The position numbers were made by a program, and so were the translations under genes. Under the pieces are notes generated by a model. It did no database searches. It saw only the letters and a list, made by a program, of their open reading frames with translations, and was not told the origin of the DNA. From the NCBI RefSeq assembly GCF_014174165.1, contig NZ_JABEQN010000019.1, forward strand, positions 1 through 64,000: 64,000 bases of DNA, written 5' to 3'. Positions 1-7,613 of the stretch are shown here, one piece after another; the first letter of the stretch is position 1, and each line of letters begins with the position of its first letter. Origin of the DNA: Gluconacetobacter dulcium (GTDB lineage: Bacteria; Pseudomonadota; Alphaproteobacteria; Acetobacterales; Acetobacteraceae).

Positions 1-45
1 CCCATGCCCCGGTCGTTTCGCGTCGTTCTTCAGCTCGGTCGTCAT
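1..45 (-). CDS. Partial CDS cut by the left window edge, N-terminus only
   Basis: On the minus strand an ATG at 45 is preceded by a strong ribosome binding site (GGAGGTG, about 52-58 read on the minus strand) at a good distance. The first 15 codons run open to the window edge and encode a charged N-terminus (MTTELKNDAKR). This is too short to assign a family. The call rests on the ribosome site plus open frame only. Confidence 0.45.
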   Translation of the reverse strand, partial: MTTELKNDAKRPGHG

Positions 46-57
46 CGTAACACCTCC

Positions 58-74
58 GCACGTGTCTCACGTGC
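58..74. promoter_or_regulatory. Perfect short inverted repeat upstream of the left-edge gene
   Basis: GCACGTG-TCT-CACGTGC is a perfect 7-bp inverted repeat with a 3-bp spacer. It starts just upstream of the ribosome site of the minus-strand gene at the left edge, so it lies in its leader or promoter. It could be a dimeric regulator site or a leader hairpin. No regulator can be named from sequence. Confidence 0.35.
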
Positions 75-120
75 TTATCGGGTGTCTCAAAAAAACGGGA
101 GGCGGGAGAGTTTCAACTCC

Positions 121-332
121 TAGAGTCATATCCGTTCACACTGGTTCACGGATATGGCTCTAGATTATTGATTTTTCGAGCATCTTTATCCAACCAGATG
201 GGTCCATCTGGTCGGATGATGCTCTAGAGCATTTCCACCGAAAACCGGTTCGGTGGAAATGTTCTAGTTTATTGTTTTTACGAGCATCTTCACCTGTTTG
301 AATGCACGCATTCAAACAGGATCTGCTCTAGA
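121..332. repeat. Cluster of four mosaic palindromic repeat units
   Basis: Four adjacent hairpin units separated by TCTAGA/TCTAG junctions. Unit A (121-163) pairs around CATATCCGT/ACGGATATG. Unit B (164-228) pairs around ACCAGATGG/CCATCTGGT inside GAGCATC/GATGCTC. Unit C (229-266) pairs CATTTCCACCGAA with its complement. Unit D (267-332) pairs CCTGTTTGAATGC with GCATTCAAACAGG. B and D share a TTTATTG/TTATTG plus T-run left flank and CGAGCATCTT. Units A and B recur in inverted order at 5957-6062, and B alone at 12438-12508, so this is a dispersed genomic repeat family of the REP/BIME kind. It is not coding. Confidence 0.8.
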
Positions 333-448
333 GGGGTCGTATCGCTTCGAAATGTTTCCGCATCGGGAAAGGACTGGACTATTCAGTTTGATCCTATTTT
401 GAGTAATGGCGTAAGAAAAATGAAGTTTGATTTTAATGGAGCATTTCT
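333..448. other. Intergenic segment, transition to AT-rich DNA
   Basis: Between the repeat cluster and the first small gene the base composition falls from GC-rich to clearly AT-rich. No convincing reading frame is visible. It probably holds the promoter of the gene at 449, but no clear -35/-10 pair can be assigned. Confidence 0.4.
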
Positions 449-826
449 GTGATAAATTACAAAACTAACTTCGACGATTTTATGCTTAGTATAAATACTG
501 AAAATGGACTTGGTATATGGTGGGCATTGGGTCTTCGCAATGAAAAAACAATGACAACACGGGAGAAATTTTTAAAATTGAAAGAATTTTTTGAGTATGC
601 GATTGTTCATAATCGGATTATCGAATATGATTTGGAAAAAAAGAGACCTATATTTTCCGGCGATGATCCAGATGTTGTTTTCGATCGGATTTTCGCAGAT
701 TTTCCGCTGGATCAATTGCCGGAATATGATGGTGATAACGATAATAGATTCTTTGCTTACATGGCGGTGAAATTTAATGGCTGGGCTGTTCTCAATGAGG
801 GAACAACGCTTTGTCTTCCTGATTGA
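449..826 (+). CDS. Small acidic protein of unknown function, paralogue of the gene at 1206
   Basis: A 125-residue acidic cytosolic-looking protein without signal peptide or membrane segment. It is clearly related to the product at 1206-1580. Shared features in order are FFE(Y/F)AI near residue 48, an (I/V)EYD segment, PIFS followed by an acidic D/SP turn, a (D/E)RIF helix, and a C-terminal AY…GWA…GT stretch. The codon composition is AT-rich, unlike almost all other genes here, which points to horizontal acquisition. Size, acidity, duplication and the nearby transposase relics are typical of immunity proteins of toxin systems (loosely like the DUF596 type), but no toxin is present and this function is only a guess. 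Confidence 0.6.
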   Translation: MINYKTNFDDFMLSINTENGLGIWWALGLRNEKTMTTREKFLKLKEFFEYAIVHNRIIEYDLEKKRPIFSGDDPDVVFDRIFADFPLDQLPEYDGDNDNRFFAYMAVKFNGWAVLNEGTTLCLPD

Positions 827-1205
827 CTTGCGGGTGTCGAGTATAAAGAACCGAGCATTGCACGAGCCTGCGAGACGATCAGGAATGACATGCCTGGTCA
901 GCTTTGGGCAGTTGCGAATGGTTGTTGGACGACATTTTCGTCGGTCGGAAAAATTCTTGATAGGTTGATGTCCAGGACAAAGAATCAATGGCCCAGCCTT
1001 CCGGCGACGGTGGCTGTGATGGTGACGCCCACCGGGCGAAGCCATTGCCGCCGCTTCTCTATTTATAAGATAAAAACAGACTTGAGGGATTTTACTCTCA
1101 GAAACATAATCAAATCCGCATGAGACTGGACGATTGATTTGTCAAAAAATCATCAAACAGTATAAATAAATTATAGTTTTCATTTTATAGGGATAATTTA
1201 TAGAT
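827..1205. other. Gap between the two paralogous small genes
   Basis: About 380 bp. The first part (about 830-1060) is more GC-rich and holds short open frames on both strands that match no family I recognise; it may be a fragment of an old mobile element or a decayed gene. The last 130 bp are strongly AT-rich and probably form the promoter and leader of the gene at 1206. Confidence 0.4.
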
Positions 1206-1580
1206 ATGTTAAAAGAATTTTCAGATGAATTGGAGTGTGTTGCTGGTTTGTCCGTGTATTCCATATGGAAAAACATAAACAAAAACGATAATGAGGATTT
1301 GATTACGGAAGAGGGCATAACGAACCTTATTGATTTTTTTGAATTTGCAATATCAAAGAACGTGATAGTCGAATATGATGAAAAAAAAGAATTGCCAATT
1401 TTCTCGGAAGATTCTCCAAGAGTGGTCGCTGAAAGAATATTTTGTGATATATGGAAAAAGAATCCTGGTATTCCACAGGTGAATCCAACAGATAGTGATG
1501 ATTTTATTGCTTACCTTGTCTATAAAACGGGTTGGGCAACTTTGGTTCATGGAACAGCTATTGTTCCTCCCCAGATATAA
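1206..1580 (+). CDS. Small acidic protein of unknown function, paralogue of the gene at 449
   Basis: A 124-residue acidic protein with AT-rich codon use. It aligns over its length with the 449-826 product: FFEFAI, VEYD, PIFS followed by an acidic turn, ERIF, and a C-terminal AYLVYKTGWA…GTA block. The two copies have diverged strongly, so this is an old duplication or separate acquisition of family members. No signal peptide or membrane helix is visible. It sits immediately beside transposase relics (1602-2139). A role as immunity or antitoxin-like protein is plausible by context only; the sequence gives no catalytic motif. Confidence 0.6.
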   Translation: MLKEFSDELECVAGLSVYSIWKNINKNDNEDLITEEGITNLIDFFEFAISKNVIVEYDEKKELPIFSEDSPRVVAERIFCDIWKKNPGIPQVNPTDSDDFIAYLVYKTGWATLVHGTAIVPPQI

Positions 1581-1601
1581 AATACGTTCAGAGCTTGAAT
1601 C

Positions 1602-1850
1602 AGAAAGCGGTTTGATTGATTTTCGGCAGAACTCTGCGGATATGAGCGATCATCAGCCGTGCGTGGGCCGAGGAAATTATTGCCTCGACATCTCTCGTGA
1701 GGCGGCAACAGCGTCCGAGCCATGCGAAGCTGTGCTCCACGATCCAGCGTTTTGGCAGGACGACAAAGCCTTCTGCCCGATCGCTGCGCTTGATGATCTC
1801 GATCGTCCACCTGGAGGGATCGAAGAACCGTTGATTGATGTGTCCGGCTT
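1602..1850 (-). pseudogene. IS5-family transposase remnant, C-terminal part
   Basis: Read on the minus strand, the segment encodes the C-terminal end of a DDE transposase: KRWIVEHSFAWLGR (the conserved K/RW-V-ER-FAWL block containing the catalytic Glu), followed by HARLMIAHIRRVLP and a stop at about 1602. Upstream of about 1850 the frame is lost and stop codons appear, and no N-terminal domain follows. The element is a non-functional relic. No terminal inverted repeats or target duplication were identified. Confidence 0.75.
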
Positions 1851-1944
1851 ATGATTTCAGGTTTTTGTCGTTCTGATTGACGGTTTACGGGGTGACTTTC
1901 GATCTGTGTTTTGCGCAGATCGGGCGCTGTGCCATTGGGAATGG

Positions 1945-2139
1945 CTACGCGCTCGCGTTCAACCTCTCGAGGAAGCGGAAGCGGCGCATGGTGTTGACGA
2001 TATTGGCCAGCCCGATCTTCATGGTGGCCCGGGTGATACCCACGGTCCGGACGAACAAACCCATCTGCGATAGTCGGGGAAAACGCTTCGAGCTGATCGC
2101 CCAGCCCGCTTGACCGGGCACGGCGCTCGTCAACATCAA
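1945..2139 (-). pseudogene. Second, different IS5-type transposase C-terminal remnant
   Basis: A 64-codon minus-strand frame ends with MGLFVRTVGITRATMKIGLANIVNTMRRF, a pattern typical of the C-terminus of IS5-group transposases (FVRTIG-ARA…IGL-N…N--R). It differs from the relic at 1602-1850, so at least two insertion sequences have decayed side by side here. No catalytic domain remains upstream. Confidence 0.6.
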
Positions 2140-2248
2140 AGAAACCCGCCTGCTTCATGAGCCATTCCCCCAATCATCACAAAAGGGATGGAATCACAGC
2201 CAACAGTTCAGAACCAGGGTTTTTCGAACCCTCCCGCTGAGCTGTCAG

Positions 2249-3232
2249 TTAATTTATTGCACGCTTGGCAATTCCATTTCTCCCTGGAAAGTCTGGCGCC
2301 AGATTGCGCGGAACCGCCAGTTTGAGCCACAGGCGTAATAGTTTGCGACGATGCTCCACATTTTTATCATCGATAAACCCCGTCCGGGAATGAAGGACAG
2401 CGTAGTTGTTTGCAAACTGCATGTCCCCCGGTTCCAAAATCATCTCGAGCCGCAGGTCAGGCTCATCCAGAATTGCATCGAAAATATCACAGGCTCGGCG
2501 TTCGACGCGTGAGAGGGGGAGGCCACGCAGGTCATGCCCCAGTTCAATATACTGGCGCATGTAACGGCAGCTCAGCTTGCCGTCATGAAAAGAAAAAATG
2601 GGGGACAGGCTGGGTTGCGCCTCGCCCAGATGAGCAAAATAAAGCGGGCGATAAAACAGGGCCAGGAACTCCGGATAGTCTTCCATGATCCGGTTATAGA
2701 TCGTGGCAACGCTGATCAGACTGCTGGCCCCGCCTTCGTGTGCCTTGCGCAGGCTCAGGAGGCCGACCACATCAGACAGGTCGGAATGATAGGGCAGATG
2801 GGCATTAGTCTGGTAAACCCGGGTTTTGGGGTCGTTCAGGTCTCCTGTATTGATGACTTCCGCCAGTAATTCGCCCTTTTCGTTCTGGCTGACCGGTGTA
2901 CCCATATGCAGGCCCAATCCGTAATACAGGAGCGCCATATCCTGTTCCGTATAACGTGTTACCGGCAGGCCACGTAGAACCAGAAAGCCTCTTCCATTCT
3001 GGAGTTCGGCAATAAAATCCTCAATTTCGGACTGCACCGTCTTCAAGGAAAAATTTTCCGTTGTCAGGTCCAGAATACCCAGACCCGCGGACTTGGCCGA
3101 TGCAAGGGCTGTGTCCAGCGCTTCAAGCATGGCGGGAGAGAGGGGCCGCAACCATTGATTGCCAGCCTGCAAGGCAGCCCCTTTCCATGCTTCCGGTCCG
3201 GTAATCCTGTCTTTGAGAACGAAAGTCATCAT
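2249..3232 (-). CDS. TauD/TfdA-family Fe(II)/2-oxoglutarate-dependent dioxygenase
   Basis: A 327-residue soluble oxygenase. The metal site is visible as H-x-D in PYHSDLSD (about residue 149) and a distal His in VLHSRTGF (about residue 280). The arginine expected to bind 2-oxoglutarate lies downstream in the EHRRKLLRLWL block. The FLVLRGLPV segment near residue 83 is also typical of the family. Members hydroxylate small organic acids, sulfonates, betaines or amino-acid derivatives; the substrate cannot be read from sequence. The gene is divergent from the LysR regulator at 3337 with about 100 bp between them, a common arrangement for a regulator and its target. Confidence 0.82.
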   Translation of the reverse strand: MMTFVLKDRITGPEAWKGAALQAGNQWLRPLSPAMLEALDTALASAKSAGLGILDLTTENFSLKTVQSEIEDFIAELQNGRGFLVLRGLPVTRYTEQDMALLYYGLGLHMGTPVSQNEKGELLAEVINTGDLNDPKTRVYQTNAHLPYHSDLSDVVGLLSLRKAHEGGASSLISVATIYNRIMEDYPEFLALFYRPLYFAHLGEAQPSLSPIFSFHDGKLSCRYMRQYIELGHDLRGLPLSRVERRACDIFDAILDEPDLRLEMILEPGDMQFANNYAVLHSRTGFIDDKNVEHRRKLLRLWLKLAVPRNLAPDFPGRNGIAKRAIN

Positions 3233-3336
3233 TAGCCCCTATTCAAACAGCCTGCTCTATGGCGAAAAATGTGACATAATTCGAAAACCTATTTCCAATC
3301 GCCATTTTTATGATTCCATAATAAGGATATCTTATA

Positions 3337-4251
3337 ATGAGCACCGATCTGAACCTCCTGCATGTGTTCGACATGCTCATGATCGAACGGCATGTAGGGC
3401 GAGCAGCGCGGCGCCTTAATCGCTCGCAGCCGGCTGTCAGCCAGGCTCTGGCCAGGTTGCGCGACTGTTTCGGGGACCCGCTGTTCGTGCGTGGCGCGGG
3501 AGTGCTTGTTCCAACCCCGCGGGCGCAACAGATCTGGGCCGATTGTCATGAGCCATTGCGATATTTGCAGGAGGTGTTCGCGCCACCGCCCTTCGAACCG
3601 TCCCGCACACGTCTGCGCATGACTTTCGGGGCGGCCGAGGACGTGGAACAACTCCTGCTGCCCGGTATTGTCGATGTTATAAGCTCTCAGGTCGCAGAGG
3701 CGCACTTCGAAATCCAGCCCACGGACTGGCAATCGGTGAACGACGATCTGCTGCGCGGAAAATTCGATATGGCCTTCACGATTTCTGGCGACAGCCCGCC
3801 AGAGATCCAGCGTGAAATCCTGATGAAAACAGGCTTTTCCTGTATGTATGATCCATCCATGATGACACCGCCATCAGTCATCTTGCCTTGGTATCTGGAT
3901 ATTGAGCATGTGATTGTTGCATTTTCAGATAATCGACCGTCTTTCATTAGCGATTATTTCAAAATGATCAATCGTGTGCGGCGCTGCCTTGTGTCAACCC
4001 GGTCTATTCTATCCACTGCCGATTATGTACGGGGGACAAGGGCCGTCGCGACATTGCCCTCACCTATTGCCAGTCTTCTTGCGCGCCGTCATGGGCTTGC
4101 AACATTCCCGCTGCCATTTGATGCGATCAGTATCGATTATTCCATGCTATGGTCTCGTAAACGCGGCCATGACCCTGTGATGTTCTGGCTTGCGGCACAA
4201 ATTCGTGGCTGGGCAAAGGCCCAAACCGGGTCTGATATTTCACCCGTTTAA
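3337..4251 (+). CDS. LysR-family transcriptional regulator
   Basis: A 304-residue regulator. The N-terminal winged helix-turn-helix is clear (LNLLHVFDMLM…RHVGRAARRLNRSQPAVSQALARLRDC), followed by the GDPLFVRG wing and a substrate-binding-like C-terminal domain. The form of the HTH resembles the NodD/LeuO side of the family. It is divergently transcribed from the TauD-type dioxygenase, so it probably controls that gene from the shared roughly 100-bp intergenic region, responding to an unknown inducer. Confidence 0.85.
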   Translation: MSTDLNLLHVFDMLMIERHVGRAARRLNRSQPAVSQALARLRDCFGDPLFVRGAGVLVPTPRAQQIWADCHEPLRYLQEVFAPPPFEPSRTRLRMTFGAAEDVEQLLLPGIVDVISSQVAEAHFEIQPTDWQSVNDDLLRGKFDMAFTISGDSPPEIQREILMKTGFSCMYDPSMMTPPSVILPWYLDIEHVIVAFSDNRPSFISDYFKMINRVRRCLVSTRSILSTADYVRGTRAVATLPSPIASLLARRHGLATFPLPFDAISIDYSMLWSRKRGHDPVMFWLAAQIRGWAKAQTGSDISPV

Positions 4252-4378
4252 AAGCAGGTTGTTTTTATAGGGTGTTATTGGCCTGGCATGATAATCCGCT
4301 TCTTATGAGACCGACTGCGCTCGGTGCTTCAGAGCCAGCCAGGCAATCGGTAAGATCGGGGCGGTAGAGGGCCAGTCC

Positions 4379-5959
4379 ATGAGCGGTGTCCCGTGCCTGT
4401 GCCCGTGTCGTCGGGGTTTGACCGTTATTGCTGATATGCGGTTTTCGATCCGGAACGATCCTGCTATGCAATTATTGCCTTTTGATCAATCTTTGGGGCT
4501 GTTTCCATTGTCTTTAAGCAACATAATCCGGTCTGAAAACGGCGACGAGTTCATCGGGCGGAAGACCAGTAAGTGTCTGTTCGCCGGTGCTGCCCTCGTG
4601 TTCAGTATGGCGGGCCATGCGTGGGCGGCCTCCGCAGGCGACCGCCAGGCGGTGGAGGCGTCGCTGGCTCTGGCGGAAAAGGCGATTGCGTTGCGCTCGG
4701 TCGTCGGGCCGGGGAACCAGACGCCGCAGGTGGCGCAATTGTTTCGGGATGCGCTGGTCGCGGGTGGGTTTTCCGCTTCCGATATTGCGATCACGCCTTA
4801 CAGGGACACCGCTTATCTGATCGCGCGGTGGCCGGGGCGTGATCCGTCGCTGAAGCCGCTGGTGATTTCGGGGCATATGGATGTCGTCGAGGCCAAGGCC
4901 GAGGATTGGACGCATGATCCCTTTACGCCGAAAATGGAGAAGGGCTTTCTGCTGGGGCGCGGCGCCACGGACATGAAGCTGGATGATGCGATTGCGATCG
5001 AGACGCTGGTCGGGTTGAAGTGCGCGGGATACCGGCCCCGGCGCGACATCATCATCGCGTTTTCCGGCGACGAGGAAACCGCGATGGCGACGGGGGCCAT
5101 CATCGCGGAGAAGCTGGCCGGCGCCGAACTGGTGCTGAATGTGGATGGGGCGAACGGCGTCATCGACGAGAAAACGGGCACGCCCGATTATTTCGCCTGG
5201 GAGGGCGGGGAGAAGACCTATGCCGATTATCGGCTGGTCGTGACCAATCCGGGTGGCCATTCTTCCGAACCGCGTCCTTTGAATGCGATTGCCGAGATGG
5301 CGGAAGATATCTTGCGCATTCAGCATTATCGCTTCCGGCCGGAAATCAATGATTTGAGCCGGGGGTATTTTCTGGGTGCGGCGCAATGGGAGGCCGCGCC
5401 GATCGCGGCGGCGATGCGGGCCTTCGCGGCCGAGCCGACGGACGAGGCCGCGATCGAAACCCTGTCGGCCGATCCGTCTTTCGTCGGGCGGATCGGCACC
5501 ACCTGCGTGGTGACCGAAATCAATGGCGGCCACGCCCTCAACGCGCTGCCGCAGCGGGTGACGGCCAATGTGAATTGCCGGATCTTTCCCGGACATTCGC
5601 GCGCGGAGATTCTGGGCGAACTGAAGCAGGCGGCGGCCGATCCCGCCATGACCATCACGGATGTGACGGAAGGGTCGGTCGAGACGCCGGCTTCGCCCAT
5701 GCGGGCCGATGTCGTGGGTGCCATCGAGCATGCCGTGCATGGTGTCTATCCGCGCGTGGCCGTTTTTCCTTCGTTGGGCTCTGGGGCCAGCGACAGCATG
5801 TGGTTCCGGTCCCATGGGGTACCGAGTTACGCCGTGAGCCCGCTGTTCATCCGCAATTCGGATTCGTTCATGCATGGGCTGAACGAGCGGACGCCGGTGG
5901 CGAGCGTGGGGCCGGCACTCGATATCCTGACGGCGATGGTGACGGAGCTTTCGCATTAG
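4379..5959 (+). CDS. Exported M20-family metallopeptidase (carboxypeptidase/dipeptidase type)
   Basis: The zinc site of the M20 family is complete: SGHMDVVEA (His, Asp), GRGATDMKLDD (bridging Asp), GDEET (catalytic Glu and ligand Glu), VDGAN, and the C-terminal DSFMHG His. A hydrophobic segment ending in AGHAWA followed by AS looks like a signal peptide with cleavage site, so the enzyme is probably periplasmic. The true start is uncertain: the upstream ATG at 4379 leaves about 60 residues before the signal peptide, while in-frame ATGs at 4436 and 4469 or a TTG at 4508 give shorter N-termini. The TAG stop is the first three bases of the palindromic repeat at 5957. Confidence 0.85.
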   Translation: MSGVPCLCPCRRGLTVIADMRFSIRNDPAMQLLPFDQSLGLFPLSLSNIIRSENGDEFIGRKTSKCLFAGAALVFSMAGHAWAASAGDRQAVEASLALAEKAIALRSVVGPGNQTPQVAQLFRDALVAGGFSASDIAITPYRDTAYLIARWPGRDPSLKPLVISGHMDVVEAKAEDWTHDPFTPKMEKGFLLGRGATDMKLDDAIAIETLVGLKCAGYRPRRDIIIAFSGDEETAMATGAIIAEKLAGAELVLNVDGANGVIDEKTGTPDYFAWEGGEKTYADYRLVVTNPGGHSSEPRPLNAIAEMAEDILRIQHYRFRPEINDLSRGYFLGAAQWEAAPIAAAMRAFAAEPTDEAAIETLSADPSFVGRIGTTCVVTEINGGHALNALPQRVTANVNCRIFPGHSRAEILGELKQAAADPAMTITDVTEGSVETPASPMRADVVGAIEHAVHGVYPRVAVFPSLGSGASDSMWFRSHGVPSYAVSPLFIRNSDSFMHGLNERTPVASVGPALDILTAMVTELSH

Positions 5960-6062
5960 AGCGTCATCCGACCGGATGGACTCGTCTGGACGGATAAAGA
6001 TGCGTTAAAAATCAATAGTCTAGAGCCGTATCCGTGAACCGGTGTGAACGGATATGGCTCCA
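5957..6062. repeat. Mosaic palindromic repeat (units B and A, inverted relative to 121-228)
   Basis: The reverse complement of units B and A of the cluster at 121-228 is found here with few mismatches: first TAGAGC-TCATCCGACC-GATGGA…GGATAAAGATGC and an AAAATCAATA tail, then a TCTAGAGCC-TATCCGTGAACC-GTGTGAACGGATATG block. It begins exactly at the TAG stop codon of the M20 peptidase and ends shortly before the next gene. Confidence 0.8.
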
Positions 6063-6093
6063 GGTGCGGCCAGACGGGTGGGAGCGTGGCAGG

Positions 6094-6825
6094 ATGAAAA
6101 GGCTTTTTCTGACTGCCGCCTGTCTTGTGCTGACGGCCGCGGCCCCGCCGCCGATGCAGGGGGAGCGTCTGGAGGCAGGTGCGACGTATTTTGTGCTGAA
6201 GATGGACGGTCAGGAAAACGGCCGTCTCTGGCGGGTTCTTCGGAAGACGGAACTGAACGGTCGGCGGGTCTGGGATATCGTATTGCATCTGAAACTGGTC
6301 GGCCGCGAGGTGCGCGAGCATTATGTGGTGGATCGCGCCAGTCTGCTGCCGATCATGATGGATGGTACGCGCGGACGCGACAGGAGCGACAGGAACTGGG
6401 AGAGTATCCGGCTGCGCTACGATGCCCGGCGGATATGGGGGACAAGGGAAAGTTCCTCCGGTAGCAAGAGGATTTCCGTCGCGCTGAACGGGCCGACCTG
6501 GGATGGGCATCTTTTGGGGGTGATGCTCGCGGCGTTGCCGCTGGCCGAAGGTGGCCGCTACACGTTGCCGACATGGCAGTACGATGGAGGAAAGAAACAA
6601 ATCACCGCAGAGGTGGTCGGGGATATCGTGGCCTCGTACGATGGCAAGCCGGCCTGGCTGGTGGAGGCTGGCGATGATCCATCGGACAGGGTTCGTTATG
6701 AAATCGCCAGATCGCCGCGCGCTGAAAGAGGATACAAAGAGGATCTGCACGCGCCGGGATGTGTGACGATATGGGAAACGAGCGAGGCGGTTCTGCATGT
6801 CTCCCGGTTGGAGACGGGGCGCTGA
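6094..6825 (+). CDS. Exported protein resembling the DUF3108 family
   Basis: A 243-residue protein starting with a signal peptide (MKRLFLTAACLVLTAAAPPP). The body is beta-rich with charged strands. The WDGHLLGVMLAALPLAEGG segment, followed by a predicted strand, resembles the DUF3108 family of exported proteins, whose role is unknown. An upstream in-frame ATG at 6034 lies inside the palindromic repeat, so the start at 6094 directly before the signal peptide is preferred. It overlaps the next gene by one base (TGATG), indicating translational coupling. Confidence 0.6.
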   Translation: MKRLFLTAACLVLTAAAPPPMQGERLEAGATYFVLKMDGQENGRLWRVLRKTELNGRRVWDIVLHLKLVGREVREHYVVDRASLLPIMMDGTRGRDRSDRNWESIRLRYDARRIWGTRESSSGSKRISVALNGPTWDGHLLGVMLAALPLAEGGRYTLPTWQYDGGKKQITAEVVGDIVASYDGKPAWLVEAGDDPSDRVRYEIARSPRAERGYKEDLHAPGCVTIWETSEAVLHVSRLETGR

Positions 6826-7574
6826 TGCGGGGAACGGGTCTGTGCAATCGTGGGCACATGCTGGGTTTCGGGGTGGCTGTACTGGGGTCCGTCCTGCTTG
6901 CGCATGCGTTCGATTTCTTTGCGCATGAATATGCGCATTCCTTTGTGGCGTGGGGATTGGGGTGGAAAGGCGATCCGTTGGCCTTGCATTACGGGACGGC
7001 CGCCATCGACAATATTCTCCTTCAGCAGCAGATCGACGAAAATGTCGATTATGCGCCGATCTTCGCGAGCGGGAGGGGCTGGCAGGCCGCGCTGATCGCT
7101 GCGGCGGGGCCTCTGCTGGCCAATGGCGGCACGGCCCTGATCTGTCATCGTCTGATTGGGCGTGTGGCGGCGCCGATCGTCTTGTGGGGGCTGGTGTGGG
7201 TCGATGCGTTTTCGACCTTCAATGTCTGGAGCTATGCCCCGCTTCGGGTTCTGACCAGTCATGGTGATATGGCGCTGCTGGCCAGGGGGTTGGGGATTTC
7301 GGTCTGGGGTCTGTTTCCGTTTGTCAGCGCGTTCGCGGTCTGGCTTGTCTGGCGCTTTGCCTGCCGCGCGTTGCCGGTGGCGCAGGCGCGGCTTTTTCCC
7401 GTGGATCGGCAGAAGATTTTCAGCATGACGGTTCTGGCCGTCAGCCTCGGGTTCTTTTCCATTCCCGGCTTTCTGGGCGGTTATGGGCCTTTCTGTGCCG
7501 TATTGGGTATGGTCAGCGTCTTTATGGTGTTGCCGGTGCTGCTGGCGGCCCAGCAGGAGCCTGCTGGCGGTTGA
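6825..7574 (+). CDS. Membrane protein with HExxH motif, possible M50-like metallopeptidase
   Basis: A roughly 249-residue polytopic membrane protein with about six hydrophobic segments. HEYAH (residues 34-38) lies in the first membrane segment, followed by AAGPLLANGG (matching the AGP-AN region of site-2 proteases) and a later FNVWSYAPLR segment that recalls the N-x-x-P motif but lacks an obvious following DG. It is therefore M50-like but possibly degenerate or a separate branch. The gene starts within the stop codon of the DUF3108-like gene (TGATG), so the two are probably made together. Whether it cleaves proteins is unknown. Confidence 0.55.
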   Translation: MRGTGLCNRGHMLGFGVAVLGSVLLAHAFDFFAHEYAHSFVAWGLGWKGDPLALHYGTAAIDNILLQQQIDENVDYAPIFASGRGWQAALIAAAGPLLANGGTALICHRLIGRVAAPIVLWGLVWVDAFSTFNVWSYAPLRVLTSHGDMALLARGLGISVWGLFPFVSAFAVWLVWRFACRALPVAQARLFPVDRQKIFSMTVLAVSLGFFSIPGFLGGYGPFCAVLGMVSVFMVLPVLLAAQQEPAGG

Positions 7575-7613
7575 ATGGGCGGTTTCCGCGATAAATTGTG
7601 ATTGAAGGCGGGA

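Noticed and set aside
121..332. CRISPR array as explanation for the repeats at the left end
   Set aside because: The units are self-complementary hairpins of different sequence joined at TCTAGA, without uniform repeat and unique spacer alternation; no cas genes nearby.
777..1123. Short frames between the two small paralogues
   Set aside because: Overlapping in several frames and strands without similarity or ribosome sites; possibly a decayed element but not supportable as genes.
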